Assembly: GCA_009733575.1 (NCBI GenBank)
Contig: ML769593.1
Coordinates: 35,929-99,928, forward strand
Length of the DNA: 64,000 nucleotides
Reading direction: 5' to 3'
Origin: Gymnopus androsaceus JB14
Lineage: Eukaryota > Basidiomycota > Agaricomycetes > Agaricales > Omphalotaceae
Positions 44,153 to 54,126 of the stretch are shown in pieces. Every line of letters starts with the position of its first letter. The stretch's first letter is position 1. The notes below the pieces were generated by a model. It had not been told where the DNA came from, made no database searches, and worked only from the letters and a program-made list of their open reading frames with translations. A program made the translations under genes and the position numbers.

Positions 44153-44572
44153 CACTGGGCTGGGTCCAAATTTTGGTGGTTGCAAAATATAATGCAAAAC
44201 AGCTTGTAATTGATTGGATTTGGCACCAGATTTAAGTAGTGCATTTGATAAACTATATTTAGCTAATCTAAAACTTCATGTGAAAGACAATCCTTTGCCC
44301 CAGAAAAATACAAGACAAGCTAATATCTTTTGCAGCTGCATAATGGTAGGCCTAGCAACTAATACAAATCACCATGACTACCATTTTACAGCTGCAAAAG
44401 ACATTAGCTTGCCTTGTATTTTTTTGGGGGCAAAAAGAATATCTTTTGCATGAAGTTTTGGATTAGCTAAATATAGTTTATCAAATGGACTAAATCTGGT
44501 GCCAAATCTAATCAATTACAAGCCATTTTGCCTTATCTTTTGCAACCACCAAAAATTGGACCCAGCCCAGTG
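44153..44572. repeat. 420-bp foldback element
   Basis: CACTGGGCTGGGTCC at 44153 and GGACCCAGCCCAGTG at 44572 are the ends. The two arms of about 190-200 bp are inverted copies through the centre, near 44360, with scattered differences. The element is non-coding. Confidence 0.85.
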
Positions 44573-44829
44573 ACTTGGAGCTACTTGGAGGGATGCACTA
44601 CCAACACTGTCAGCAGCTTCAAGACAAGGTACTAGTGCTTCTGCAAAGCTCTTGAAGTACTTTTTAAGCTCACAAAAGGCAATTCTGAGGCTAAATAGGG
44701 GGGTGGAATTGTTTTTCTTCAGCCTGGCAACCAGACTAACTAACCTACCCCCAGTCAGGCGCTTAATTTCTTGAGGCCCCTTGAGAAAAATTGAGAAAAA
44801 ATTAACACAGGTGGAACAATGTGTTTTTA

Positions 44830-44930
44830 AGTGGACTAGTGGGAATTGAACTCAGGCTTGAACTCAATGTCAAAAAAAGGGCATTAACAGATGGTATTAC
44901 AGCCACACTAAACTACCACAGATAGCTGCC
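44830..44930 (-). ncRNA. tRNA-like SINE fragment
   Basis: On the minus strand TGGTAGTTTAGTGTGG (A-box-like) precedes GAGTTCAATTCCCAC (B-box-like) by about 55 bp. No closed cloverleaf was found. It is similar in style to 18162-18252. Confidence 0.4.
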
Positions 44931-45169
44931 CGCTACTTCTTTTATTTAACATGACAAGCATGACCTAATTTTTGATTTCCGCAGCCCGATTCACATGCCA
45001 CATCCTATAAATAGCTGGTTGATAATGGTAGGGCCCCGGAATCTCCTATGGAACCTAGCCCGGGTCCGAGGCCCTAAGAGGCCCTAAATGATGCTATTTT
45101 GGACTAGGATTGTCATGTGAAGTGTAAAAAAATCCCAAAAAAAAATCCAAAAGCATCTCCTGACAGTTC

Positions 45170-45799
45170 TAAGATAGGTGTCAGGCAAACTCAGCTGACC
45201 CCACGTGGTGTTTATAAAAGGAAATTTTCTAACGGAGAGCTTGTATTGATACTCTCAAGACTTCTCCAAAATTCACTTTGAACAACTTATTTCAATGCAT
45301 ATTGCCTTTTGCATATGGTTCTGGGGGTCAGCTGAAATTATTTCCATGTTTATTTGGGCTGCAAATGAATGGGGGGCCATGCAAAATGAATTAAGGCCTA
45401 TATTCTTTTCAGCCTGGGCCTTTGGTTTCCATAGTTTTCAATTCATTTTGACCCAAACAAACAAGTTCAAAAAAACCATCGACCCCCAGAACCATATGTA
45501 AAAGGCAATACTGGGAGGCTCTGGTTTTTTTTGGTGATTTTACACTCAGATCTGAGATACTAGAAGCAAAATATGGGTAAATTGGCATAAAAATCCTATC
45601 TCCTCTCTCATTTGACCTTCTTAAATACTGAAAAATTGCTCCACATGAGGATGGAACATATGTTGAGCATTTGTTCAACCCCTATTTTCCATAATCTCAC
45701 TGTGAATGGTACAATCCCTTCAAAGGGCATGGGAATTTCAAAAATTTCCTTTTATAAATGCTATGTAGGGTCAGCTGAGTTTGCCTGATGCCTATCTTA
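45170..45799. repeat. 630-bp foldback element
   Basis: TAAGATAGGTGTCAGGCAAA at the left faces TTTGCCTGATGCCTATCTTA at the right, and the inverted match extends about 60 bp to TTTATAAAAGGAAAT. A second inverted pair lies inside (CATATGGTTCTGGGGGTC and GACCCCCAGAACCATATG). A short plus-strand ORF at 45295-45501 is a by-product of this symmetry. Confidence 0.75.
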
Positions 45800-46530
45800 C
45801 ATAGATCTACATGTCTCAATGGTCTCTTTCTGTGGTTTCATAGCCGGTATAATAATTTTGAGTGCAGATTGTCATTGGTGAATAACCAAGCATCTAATCA
45901 GAGTGCCTAAGTAGGTCCTGCATTTGGTAGCATTAACCTGGGACAGAGCAACAGCCCCTTTATTGCTTGTTGCTCCAAACTAGGTATGATACCCTTACTT
46001 TATTATTGTTATTCTTACTTACTTTATTGCTTGTTGCTCCGAACCAGTTTACCCAATATATTACTTTAGAGCCAACCTGATTCTAACAGGCTATGGTGTT
46101 AGAAATAAGAAATGGAGTTATAATGATTGTGTAGCCGTTTGACCTCAACTGGGCCCTGAGGCAAACGGGTAAGGTACATGAGTAACTACATACTGTATTT
46201 ATACCTGTAAGAATGACTATGTCATAGTGCATATAACAGGAAAGTGGGTACTATGTGAATATTGGTGGCTACTATGCATACAGTAAAGTGGCTACTGTGA
46301 GTATATGCATGGATACTGTGAGTGTATGCGCAAATATCTCCTGTGATATCATAAACTCATAAGTATGTTGTAATGTGGGCTAAAATAGATTTCTGTAAAT
46401 TCCAACATATGGGCCCCAAGCTCTAAATCTGCGCAAACAATATATTTAGGGACAACAAAATCTACTTGAATTACATTCAACCTCCACACACCATCTAATC
46501 GACATCCAACTCTTACCAAATAATAAGACA

Positions 46531-47640
46531 ATGTCTGATGCCACAGAAGAAACCAACAAATCGAGTTGGAAGCCACCCACGCTTACCCCTATTAAGGAGG
46601 GTGATGATAGCTTGAACAACTACAATGAGTTCAGAAGGAAATCTACACTCAAACTTGATGAAATGGGCTACTGGAAATTCATTGATGGACCCGAGTATGA
46701 CCCACCCAAGATTCCAGAACTCCAACCAAATACATGGGTTGAAGGAGTAGATGATACAGGGAACAAAGTTTCAGTCAGATTACCTGGAAATGGAATACTT
46801 GTCCAGGCTGTGAAAGACAATGCAAAAGCCTGGCTCGACAGCAATAAGAAGACCCTATCAGCCATAGTCAAGGCTGTCCCCATCCAGAAACTGTACATTG
46901 TCAATGGATGCACAACTGCTCACGCAGCATAGTTTGCCCTCAAGAACAAATACAAGCTGGCAAACAGCCTTGCAGCCATTGGTATCAAACAGCAAATTAT
47001 TGGTAATTGCTGCATCAAAGGTGATGATCCTGTGAACTGGCTGCGGGTCATGATTCAACTTTATGGGAGGCTTTGAGATGCTGACCCAACTATAATGCCA
47101 GACACTGAATTTGCAAGACACCTTGCCACCCTGATGACTAGCATTGTTAATTGGAGGTACTGTTGAGACGACCTCTGCAGGTTGATGAAAGAAGCAGAGG
47201 CAGCTGGGAAACCGTACTTGTCGAGACAGGTGATACAATGACTGAGAGAGGAGATTGAGATGGGAATAGCTCCTTTGGTAGCGTCTATCAATGCTATAGT
47301 GGCAACAGGTAAAGGAAAGGGCAGAGAACAAGCTGTTCCCGGTGTCTATTCAGCTGGTCAACAATTCACTCCTCAGGGAAACTCCAAGCATCAAAGCCAG
47401 AGGAATGATTGAAAACAGAAACCTTACCCTGGAAATAACCGCTCCAATCCAAAACTCATTTGCAATAACACACACTGTGCTTTCCCAGTTGGCCATATGA
47501 AAGCCGAGTGCTTTGTCTATGGAGGTGGTAAAGCAGGCCAGTATCCACCCAACTTCCGAGGTCAAAGAGATATACACCTCTCCCTGGAAGCTAGAGTCAC
47601 GGCAGCTGTAGCTGTAAGCCACAATGCATAGTATTGGGAC
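46531..47640 (+). pseudogene. Copia-type gag remnant with several in-frame stops
   Basis: The first 133 codons are open (MSDATEETNKSSWKPPTL, LDEMGYWKFIDG, AWLDSNKKTLSAIVKAV), as in UBN2-type gag proteins. The same frame then continues with stops at 46930 (TAG), 47074, 47164, 47239 and 47410 (TGA) and 47629 (TAG) through MPDTEFARHLATLMTSIV, MKEAEAAGKPYLSRQV and a zinc-knuckle-like CNNTHCAFPVGHMKAEC. No protease, integrase or reverse transcriptase follows. AT-rich repeats around 45950-46500 may be remains of an LTR. Confidence 0.75.
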
Positions 47641-48491
47641 AACTGTCCTACTGGATAATATGCATAGTAATGGAACAACTGTCCATCTCTATATTTCTCA
47701 ATATTGTTTTAAACTGTAGAGGGCCAACAAGGCATCATGGGAAAAAATGGATAAAATTTTCGAGCCTTGTGCATGATGCAACCCTGACCACCACTGCCTA
47801 ACCTGTGTTTCACCTTTACTGTCTATAACCCTAACAATCTTAACCTTAATAGCGGGGCAAGCCCCGCACCCCTGACTTTGTCCTCACCCACTGTTGATCG
47901 GATGATATGTAAGATAGGTGTCCCAGCCACTGCTAGACACCCGTTGAACTCTCAATGCCTTGCAACTATGTATAGTACATTTCTCAGCTCTGTGTTAAGC
48001 CTGTGCAGCCCAGATCAAAGCAGCAAGAAATCAATCGCAAATCTATTGTGGGAATCGACTGATGTCGATTGATTGATGATCTGGGTTGGACCTTTGAAGT
48101 AACGGGACTTGGTGAAGCTATTAGCAACACCCTTAACACACTGTAATGTGTCCAAGACGGAAGGAGTGGAAGAAAGGCGGAGTGGAGCAAATGCACAGCC
48201 ACAAGTCGATCGCAAATCAATTGCAATGTTGATTGATTGATTGGCAGAGATGTTGGAAATAAGACTAGAGAAGATCAGCTAGGCTAAGTTGATTTTCAAA
48301 CTAAAGTTACGATACATGGTATACTACTTAAATACTAGTGAGTTCAGATAAACGGATAAATGTAAAGAACAATAAGTAACATATATCCAGGAGTGTATTC
48401 AGTAAGTATAACAATAAAGTAATTCAGTAAGAAAGACAAAAGAATATAAAAGGAATAAAACAATAAGTATCGGAAAGTTTGTCCAAACATG
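47641..48491. other. Spacer, no gene recognised
   Basis: The segment contains short repeats built on ATCGATTGATTGAT-like words (48030-48075 and 48205-48245) and no supported ORF. The words reappear at 50450-50600. Confidence 0.4.
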
Positions 48492-48649
48492 TCTATGGCC
48501 TCCTAAGGTTGTGACGTCTGTGTGATGTCAAATCAAATCCATGCGTAATATATTTGATACCGTAACTTTTCGGGCTTGAAGCTGAGCCATGTCAAGCTCA
48601 GCCTCACGGCTCCGGGTCTCCAAAACAAGTATCCGTAATGAGTGACGAT
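48492..48649. repeat. Duplicated block A, first copy
   Basis: From TCTATGGCCTCCTAAGGT to GTATCCGTAATGAG, this block is repeated almost exactly at 49153-49310 in direct orientation. Confidence 0.8.
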
Positions 48650-48974
48650 GGGTGGGCGGGCCCAGAAAGTGAAAAATACAGTATGGGAACGTAAACTGGT
48701 AAAATAAATTCCTTGGCCATGTTGGTAGGACAGGCGGTTAAAACCCAGTGGGAGATGTGCGCAGTTCTCCACAATCACACCTATAAATCCCCGCCTTCCA
48801 GGAACTAAGACAAATGCAAAAGGTAAACACAATGAACCCACCGCTGTAATACATATTCTTTGAGGTGGTAATGACCTGAAAGATTGGACACCTGAAATAA
48901 GCCCAGAACCCAGGTTAGGAAGTGTATTGAGAATGGGATGAAGAAGCTAGTAGACCAAAGGGTGAGGTGGGTGG

Positions 48975-49152
48975 GGAGAACAAACAAGGATCTTCCCAGA
49001 GAAGCCCTGTAGGAAAACAGAGCTGGATCCGAGTCCGTGCGCCCAAGTGACGTGGCCGTGAGCGGAAGGAAAGGTCACGTCACTCCTGTGACCGTTGGAC
49101 ATAGAACAACATATGCTGCCTGTCTTGTGCCTCAACAGACTGCATACTAAGC
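48975..49152. repeat. Duplicated block B, first copy
   Basis: From GA(A)CAAACAAGGATCTTCCC to GACTGCATACTAAGC, repeated at 50247-50423 with few differences (for example GTGCGCCC versus GCGCGCCC). Confidence 0.8.
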
Positions 49153-49310
49153 TCTATGGCCTCCTAAGGTCGCGACGTCTGTGTGATGTCAAATCAAATC
49201 CATGCGTAATATATTTGATACCATAACTTTTCGGGCTTGAAGCTGAGCCATGTCAAGCTCAGCCTCACGGCTCCGGGTCTCCAAAACAAGTATCCGTAAT
49301 GAGCGACAAT
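49153..49310. repeat. Duplicated block A, second copy
   Basis: It follows directly after block B, so the order is A-B-A-(minisatellite)-B. Confidence 0.8.
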
Positions 49311-49433
49311 CCCCAATTTCTTGGAGCCTGTGACGCGTTGAGCGAAGCACGGATACCCCAAAACGTAGGAGCAGGAACCTTTGAACCCAAATTGAAAGAA
49401 GCAGTGGAATAAATTTGACACAGCTTAGGCATG

Positions 49434-50120
49434 TCAGTGCAAATGCATATGGGAGCGTGAATGCGTATGCATATGCGAATGCGAGGGTGAATATGTATGC
49501 GTATGCGAATGCGAGGGTGAATGCGTATGCGTATGCGAATGCGAGGGTGAATGCGTATGCGTATGCGAATGTGAGCGTGAATGCGAATGCGAATGCATAT
49601 GCATATGGGAGCATGAATGCAAATGCGAGCGTGAATGTGTATGCGTATGCGAATGTGAGCATGAATGCGAATGCAAATGTGTATGCGTATGTGTATGCAA
49701 ATGTGAGCATGAATGTGAATGCATATGCAAATGCGTATGCGTATGCATATGCAAATGCGAGCATGAATGTGAATGTGAATGCAAGCGTGAATGCGTATGC
49801 GAATGTGAATGTGAGCGTGAATGCGAATGTGTATGCGTCTGGGAATGCGAGCGTGAATGCAAATGTGTATGCGAATGCAAGTGTGAATGCAAGTGTGAAT
49901 GCATATGCGTATGCAAATGCAAATGCAAGCGTGAATGCATATGCGAATGCGAGCATGAATGCGTATGCGGATGCGAGTGTGAATGCATATGCGAATGCGA
50001 GCGTGAATGCGTATGCGAGTGTGAATGCATATGCAAATGCGAGCGTGAATGCGTATGTGTATGCAGATGCAAGCGTGAAAGCAGGTGTGAATGTGTATGT
50101 GTATGCGTATGTGTGTGCGT
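49434..50120. repeat. Hexamer minisatellite (TGCGTA/TGCGAA/GTGAA words)
   Basis: About 690 bp consist of six-base words such as ATGCGT, ATGCGA, ATGCAA and GAGCGTGA. Two inexact direct repeats flank it: 49325-49385 and 50162-50223 (GAGCGAAGC / AAGCGAAGC, then GGATACCCC and AGGAGCAGGA.CCTTTGAA). The unit length is a multiple of three without stops, so long ORFs exist on both strands but are not evidence of genes. Confidence 0.9.
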
Positions 50121-50246
50121 GAAAATGAGAATTAAAGCCAAGCGACGATGCCCGGTTTTACAAGCCTGCGACACATCAAGCGAAGCGAAGATACCCCCAA
50201 ATCATAGGAGCAGGAGCCTTTGAAACTCACAATGCGTCAGAGAGGA

Positions 50247-50423
50247 GAGAACAAACGAGGATCTTCCCAGAGAAGCCCTGTAGGAAAACAGAGCTGGATC
50301 CGAGTCCGCGCGCCCAAGTGACGTGGCCGTGAGCGGAAGGAAAGGTCACGTCACTCCTGTGACCGTCAGACATAGAACAACGTATGCTGCCTGTCTCGTG
50401 CCTCAACAGACTGCATACTAAGC
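50247..50423. repeat. Duplicated block B, second copy
   Basis: Second copy of 48975-49152, placed after the minisatellite. Confidence 0.8.
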
Positions 50424-50439
50424 ATAGGGATGTTTCCAA

Positions 50440-50645
50440 AGGTAAAGGGCAGCTATCAGATCGATATGTTGATTGATCGATGGCAATTGATTGGAAATCG
50501 GCGGCGAGTGTCAGACGTCGGCAATGAGCGGTGATGATTGTATGGATATAACAGTAGTGATATTGAAAGGTTGATTGATCAATGGCAAGTGATCGGAAAT
50601 CGGCGGCAAGTGTCGGAAATGAGCAGTGATGATAGCATGGATATA
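50440..50645. repeat. Tandem duplication of about 110 bp
   Basis: TTGATTGATCGATGGCAA..GAT.GGAAATCGGCGGCgAGTGTC occurs at 50470-50510 and again at 50570-50612. Both are followed by GAGC.GTGATGAT and ATGGATATAACA. Confidence 0.65.
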
Positions 50646-50699
50646 ACACTCTGGCTCTCCCCTGGATTATAGTTGCCTGTACTCTGGCATGTATAGCTC

Positions 50700-50925
50700 T
50701 TTGGTCTCGCTTCTCGTGGCTTTAGATACTCACCGCAATTATCGCAAGCTGGATTCGGGGAAGGAGGCATATTCAAATTTTACTCGGAGTACAAAGAGGC
50801 TGATCTCGATCGAGGATGTTTGCCTAAATGTGTATGTTCTGTACGCGTTGCCGCATTTTATGCCCAGGATCTCATCTGTACATCATCCGGTTCTATACTT
50901 ATCTCTATTTCTCTAGTCAACTGGA
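50700..50925 (+). pseudogene. Duplicated 3' end of the amidohydrolase gene, degraded
   Basis: TTAGATACTCACCGCAATTA, TCGCAAGCTGGATTCGG and GATCTCGATCGAGGATGTTT match the last exon and its acceptor at 42043-42191 with deletions. The shared flank TTATGCCCAGGATcTCAT follows. No frame remains open. It lies upstream of, and points towards, the KEP gene. Confidence 0.7.
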
Positions 50926-51167
50926 AAGCACATCACGCTAGTGAAGACGTCGCTGCGGGTACCAGCTAGTCAGCACCGACAGGCTCCATATACTCATTTT
51001 GATGTCTCCTTCTTTTCAAAGTCTTCGCCGTGTGGGATATGACCACTTGATATAGGAAAAAATTCGTTGCATCTACATATTTATGAACAAGAATTGTACG
51101 TGCACTATAGGAATACTTCGGAATATACTAGTGTGTTCTCCGTTTAGTTGCAGATCAAGCAGGGTTG

Positions 51168-51629
51168 CTACTGCCGGGGCCAGTACCAGTCCCATCTCGA
51201 CGAGCGGGTTTTCACTGCCAGGACCAGTACCAGTCCCATCTCGACGAGCGGGGTTTTCACTGCCTGGCCAGTACCAGTTCCATCTCGACGAGCAGGGTTT
51301 TCACTGCCTGGGCCAGTACCAGTCCATCTCGACGAGCGGGTTTTCACTGCCAGGCCAGTACCAGTCCCATCCCGACGAGCAGGGTTTTCACTGCCAGGGC
51401 CTGTACCAGTCCCATCCCGACGAGCAGGGTTTTCACTGCCAGGACCAGTACCAGTACCATCTCGACGAGCAGGGTTTTCACTGCCAGGACCGGTACCGGT
51501 CCCATCTCGACGAGCGAGGTTGTTATTGCCGAGGCCAGTACCAGTCCCATCTCTAGTGATGTTTACTGGTATGGCCATGACGACACCGAGCAAAGTGCCC
51601 AGGGCAATGAGATATTTCAGCGTTAGCAT
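51168..51629 (-). CDS. Kex2-processed repeat protein (KEP) precursor
   Basis: The start ATG at 51629-51627 gives a signal peptide (MLTLKYLIALGTLLGVVMA) and then IPVNITR. Next come repeated units of 15 residues, DGTGTGPGSENPARR, each ending in a dibasic Arg-Arg (or Thr-Arg before the first), the kind of site cut by Kex2 protease in the Golgi. The first unit is a variant (DGTGTGLGNNNLARR) and the next three are identical. Beyond them the DNA still carries four more units of 43-44 bp instead of 45, and the frame shifts in and out. Predicted product: several short secreted peptides. A longer in-frame ATG at 51755 exists, but it lacks the signal sequence at its start. No modifying enzyme gene is adjacent; an amidohydrolase relic lies 250 bp downstream. 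Confidence 0.78.
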   Translation of the reverse strand: MLTLKYLIALGTLLGVVMAIPVNITRDGTGTGLGNNNLARRDGTGTGPGSENPARRDGTGTGPGSENPARRDGTGTGPGSENPARRDGTGTGLAVKTRSSRWTGTGPGSENPARRDGTGTGQAVKTPLVEMGLVLVLAVKTRSSRWDWYWPRQ

Positions 51630-51759
51630 TATCTTCAGAGATAGTCTGGATGAAGAGGAGTGAGCTAGGAGCTTGTTGCGAAAGCAGGAATGCGTACTTA
51701 CTGGAGTAGAAGAGAACCGAGCTGCTGGAGAAATGAGGTCTGTTGAATCTTTCATTTAT

Positions 51760-53409
51760 ATTTTTCCAGATACAAACGACTAAAGTGGACAGGCTACAAA
51801 CGGCCTTGCTTATAATCGGGTTAATTAGGATGTTGGTAAGACGAAACACACTCGGACACCTTTACGCTCACACTCGGGCCTCTCAAACTAACTTATGCAC
51901 TTACAAGTGACAGCTGGACGGTCGTGTAGAAGACAGTTTCGATATACAGACAGTCGGGCACGGATCACACTTACCCGAGCTTACACTCATTAGGCACACT
52001 CATGATCAAGCCGCCATAGCACATCCTTTTCTCAAACAGACACCCGGCCAAAAATCATGCCCGAGATCGCGATCTGCGCCTCGAAACGCGCATTCGTCGG
52101 CCAAGGACCAGGCCAGCATGAAAGCAAGTCATTGCTTTACCAATCCACCCATTATGATACTTTACTAAGAGGTCCTCATGGGGACCTCTGACGGAACATC
52201 TACATCACTGCACACTACGCTCGTCTGAAGCTATGTACTACAGAGCATGTGGGGATTATACCGTCCCTGGAATACTTGAATTATGCGATTCGGGCTCAGG
52301 AAGGACCAGACTCACTCGATGTCGTATGCAAAGAGCAAGCGTCTCGCTCTCCGAGCTCTTCTGAACATCCATTGTCCCGTTTGGCCTTGTTTCCTTCACC
52401 GGTATCGATTGATGTTCTCTCGGCCCTCGTATCCACTCGCTCTGCTCCTGCTCCTGCTTCTACTCAATTCCACTTCATTGCACTGCAAGCTTATAATTCA
52501 TCGAAGCCTAGCCGTTAACTTTCTCCCGCGCCTGCATCGATATCCATCGGGTCTCGGTCTTACCCACTCCCAATATCTCGAGCTCTAAGTATCTAGCCCC
52601 AAGTCCTTATCACGTTTGAGGGGCAGGACTGAGATCTACTGTATCAACGCCCTTGGATTCGATTTGGTCGACGTTAGATGGGTTTTTGGGATGAATGCGA
52701 CGCGTTCGGTTCTTGGTTGCGCAAGTTGGTATTTATATCTAGTTTTGTCATGACTAGCGAAAGGGCAGTAGATGATTTTGTTTGAGTGATTCTACTCCAC
52801 GGTTATCTAACGCTGATACTCAGTGAGTTTGTAGGCCTTGGCTTCTTCAGAATTTTTTCTTCAACGGCTTCACTTGCGCCATTAGGTTTCTAGGACCATC
52901 CGTCAGGTGCATTTTCATCACTTTGCATGCTGCGTGGCTTTGCGACTTACAGAATCCAAGTGGAGGTGGTGTGTGACAAACATTAATACCCGGCTAAGCA
53001 GCAATGGCGGAAGTTACGCACCAGCTGGGAAGAGAAGTATGAAAGACTCGCTGTATGTTGCAGAGTAACACGTATGTTATGTTGGATCCTAGCACCAAGT
53101 ATGTATATCTAACAACTATGGCGGGCGACGCCCACGAGCTTGATAGTGCATTGTAGTTTTCAGATAAGTTTAATCGCGAGACTGCAATAATGGTCCGCTT
53201 GGAATATGTCTTCACGGTGTCAGCTAGCGAATCAGTCGATGTAATAGAAACTTAACAAGATAACCAGATAATCTTGAGCACGATGACTTCTAAAAAATAG
53301 CCTGTGCGCAGATGTGTGCTCTTGAAAAGTATTTCTCGATTGTTTTTTGAGACTATCTGATTTTAAGCTGCGACAGATTCCGTCTACCTGACGGCCCAAG
53401 AAACACCCT
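51760..53409. other. Spacer without a supported gene
   Basis: Only short overlapping ORFs are present (for example 52249-52588). It should contain the promoter of the KEP gene at its left and the 3' untranslated region of the uS8m gene at its right. Confidence 0.45.
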
Positions 53410-53943
53410 TCACCCAGCTCGACAGATAACCTCCCCACCCAGCTTCATCTTCAACGCCTCCCTTGCCTCCAGCCACTGATACTCCTTCTCTTTCGTCTTG
53501 ACTACAGCAATCTCGCCTAGACCGAGAGAAGGAATCTGTCCAGCCCGTCCTCCCGAACAAATCCTCCTCAACTCTGGCAAATCCATATAAACCCTATTCG
53601 AAGGTTTACTGACCAAAGACATGTACCGTAAAACGGGCAAATCATCTCTGTATTTAAGCGTAGCCCAGATTCGCAACTGGGATTCGGCTGAGTGGAGAGA
53701 GGTGGAGAGGGAATTAATGGTTTGAGGCGAGGATAACTGTGATCGAGTTGCCTGCAGAGCAATCCTATTAAACGCGTCAGGATCAGCTCCTTCGATTGTG
53801 CCCCTGGTAAGATTGGAAATGAACCCTGCCCGAAGTAGAATCGAGAGGATGCCGAGGTTTTGAGTTGTATGTTCTACACCAATTTGTGCGTGACGCGCGC
53901 GGAAGGCGTTTTGGATTCGGGAACATAGAGCGTGTGGGAGCAT
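53410..53943 (-). CDS. mrps8: Mitochondrial small-subunit ribosomal protein uS8m
   Basis: uS8 binds the central domain of small-subunit rRNA; this form is made in the cytosol and imported into mitochondria. A single exon of 177 codons starts MLPHALCSRIQNAFRARHAQ, followed by GILSILLRAGFISNL, the uS8 pattern around LAT L KYRDD.PVLRYMS, SRVYMDL-like SNRVYMDLPELRRI, and a C-terminal block (GLGEIAVVKT, EAREALKMKLGGEVIC). The length is normal for fungal mitochondrial S8. It is divergent from the CSC1-like gene with 183 bp between the start codons. Confidence 0.88.
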   Translation of the reverse strand: MLPHALCSRIQNAFRARHAQIGVEHTTQNLGILSILLRAGFISNLTRGTIEGADPDAFNRIALQATRSQLSSPQTINSLSTSLHSAESQLRIWATLKYRDDLPVLRYMSLVSKPSNRVYMDLPELRRICSGGRAGQIPSLGLGEIAVVKTKEKEYQWLEAREALKMKLGGEVICRAG

Positions 53944-54126
53944 TTTAGAGGTTTAAAGGAGAGTCGCAAGCCTAACAAATGTTAGCCAGCCAACCAGCTA
54001 TAACTTTGTACTGTAAACGCACTTGGAAGATTGAGGAGAAGCTAGGAAATTGTTTTTCAGCGCTTCAGTTTTAGCGCCCGTGTGGACCTTTCTTGCATTG
54101 CGCTTCCAACTCAAGTCCCGAGTGGA
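53944..54126. promoter_or_regulatory. Shared divergent promoter region
   Basis: The 183 bp between the ATGs of uS8m (minus) and the CSC1-like gene (plus) must hold both promoters and leaders. No specific box is claimed. Confidence 0.6.

Noticed and set aside
49434..50120. CRISPR array or other spaced repeat array
   Set aside because: Continuous short words without unique spacers; the DNA is eukaryotic.
49189..50174. Long ORFs on both strands (235-255 codons) through the hexamer repeats
   Set aside because: The repeat unit is a multiple of three without stops, so all frames stay open; composition (Asn-Ala-Tyr, Phe-Ala-Leu or His-Ser runs) is a translation of the minisatellite.
51168..51629. 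Basidiomycete mating pheromone precursor
   Set aside because: No C-terminal CAAX box and the repeats end in dibasic sites, which fits a KEP instead.
51083..51663. Plus-strand ORFs opposite the KEP gene
   Set aside because: They are the complement of the 45-bp repeats; they lack a signal peptide and read as Arg/Ser/Pro translation of the repeat.
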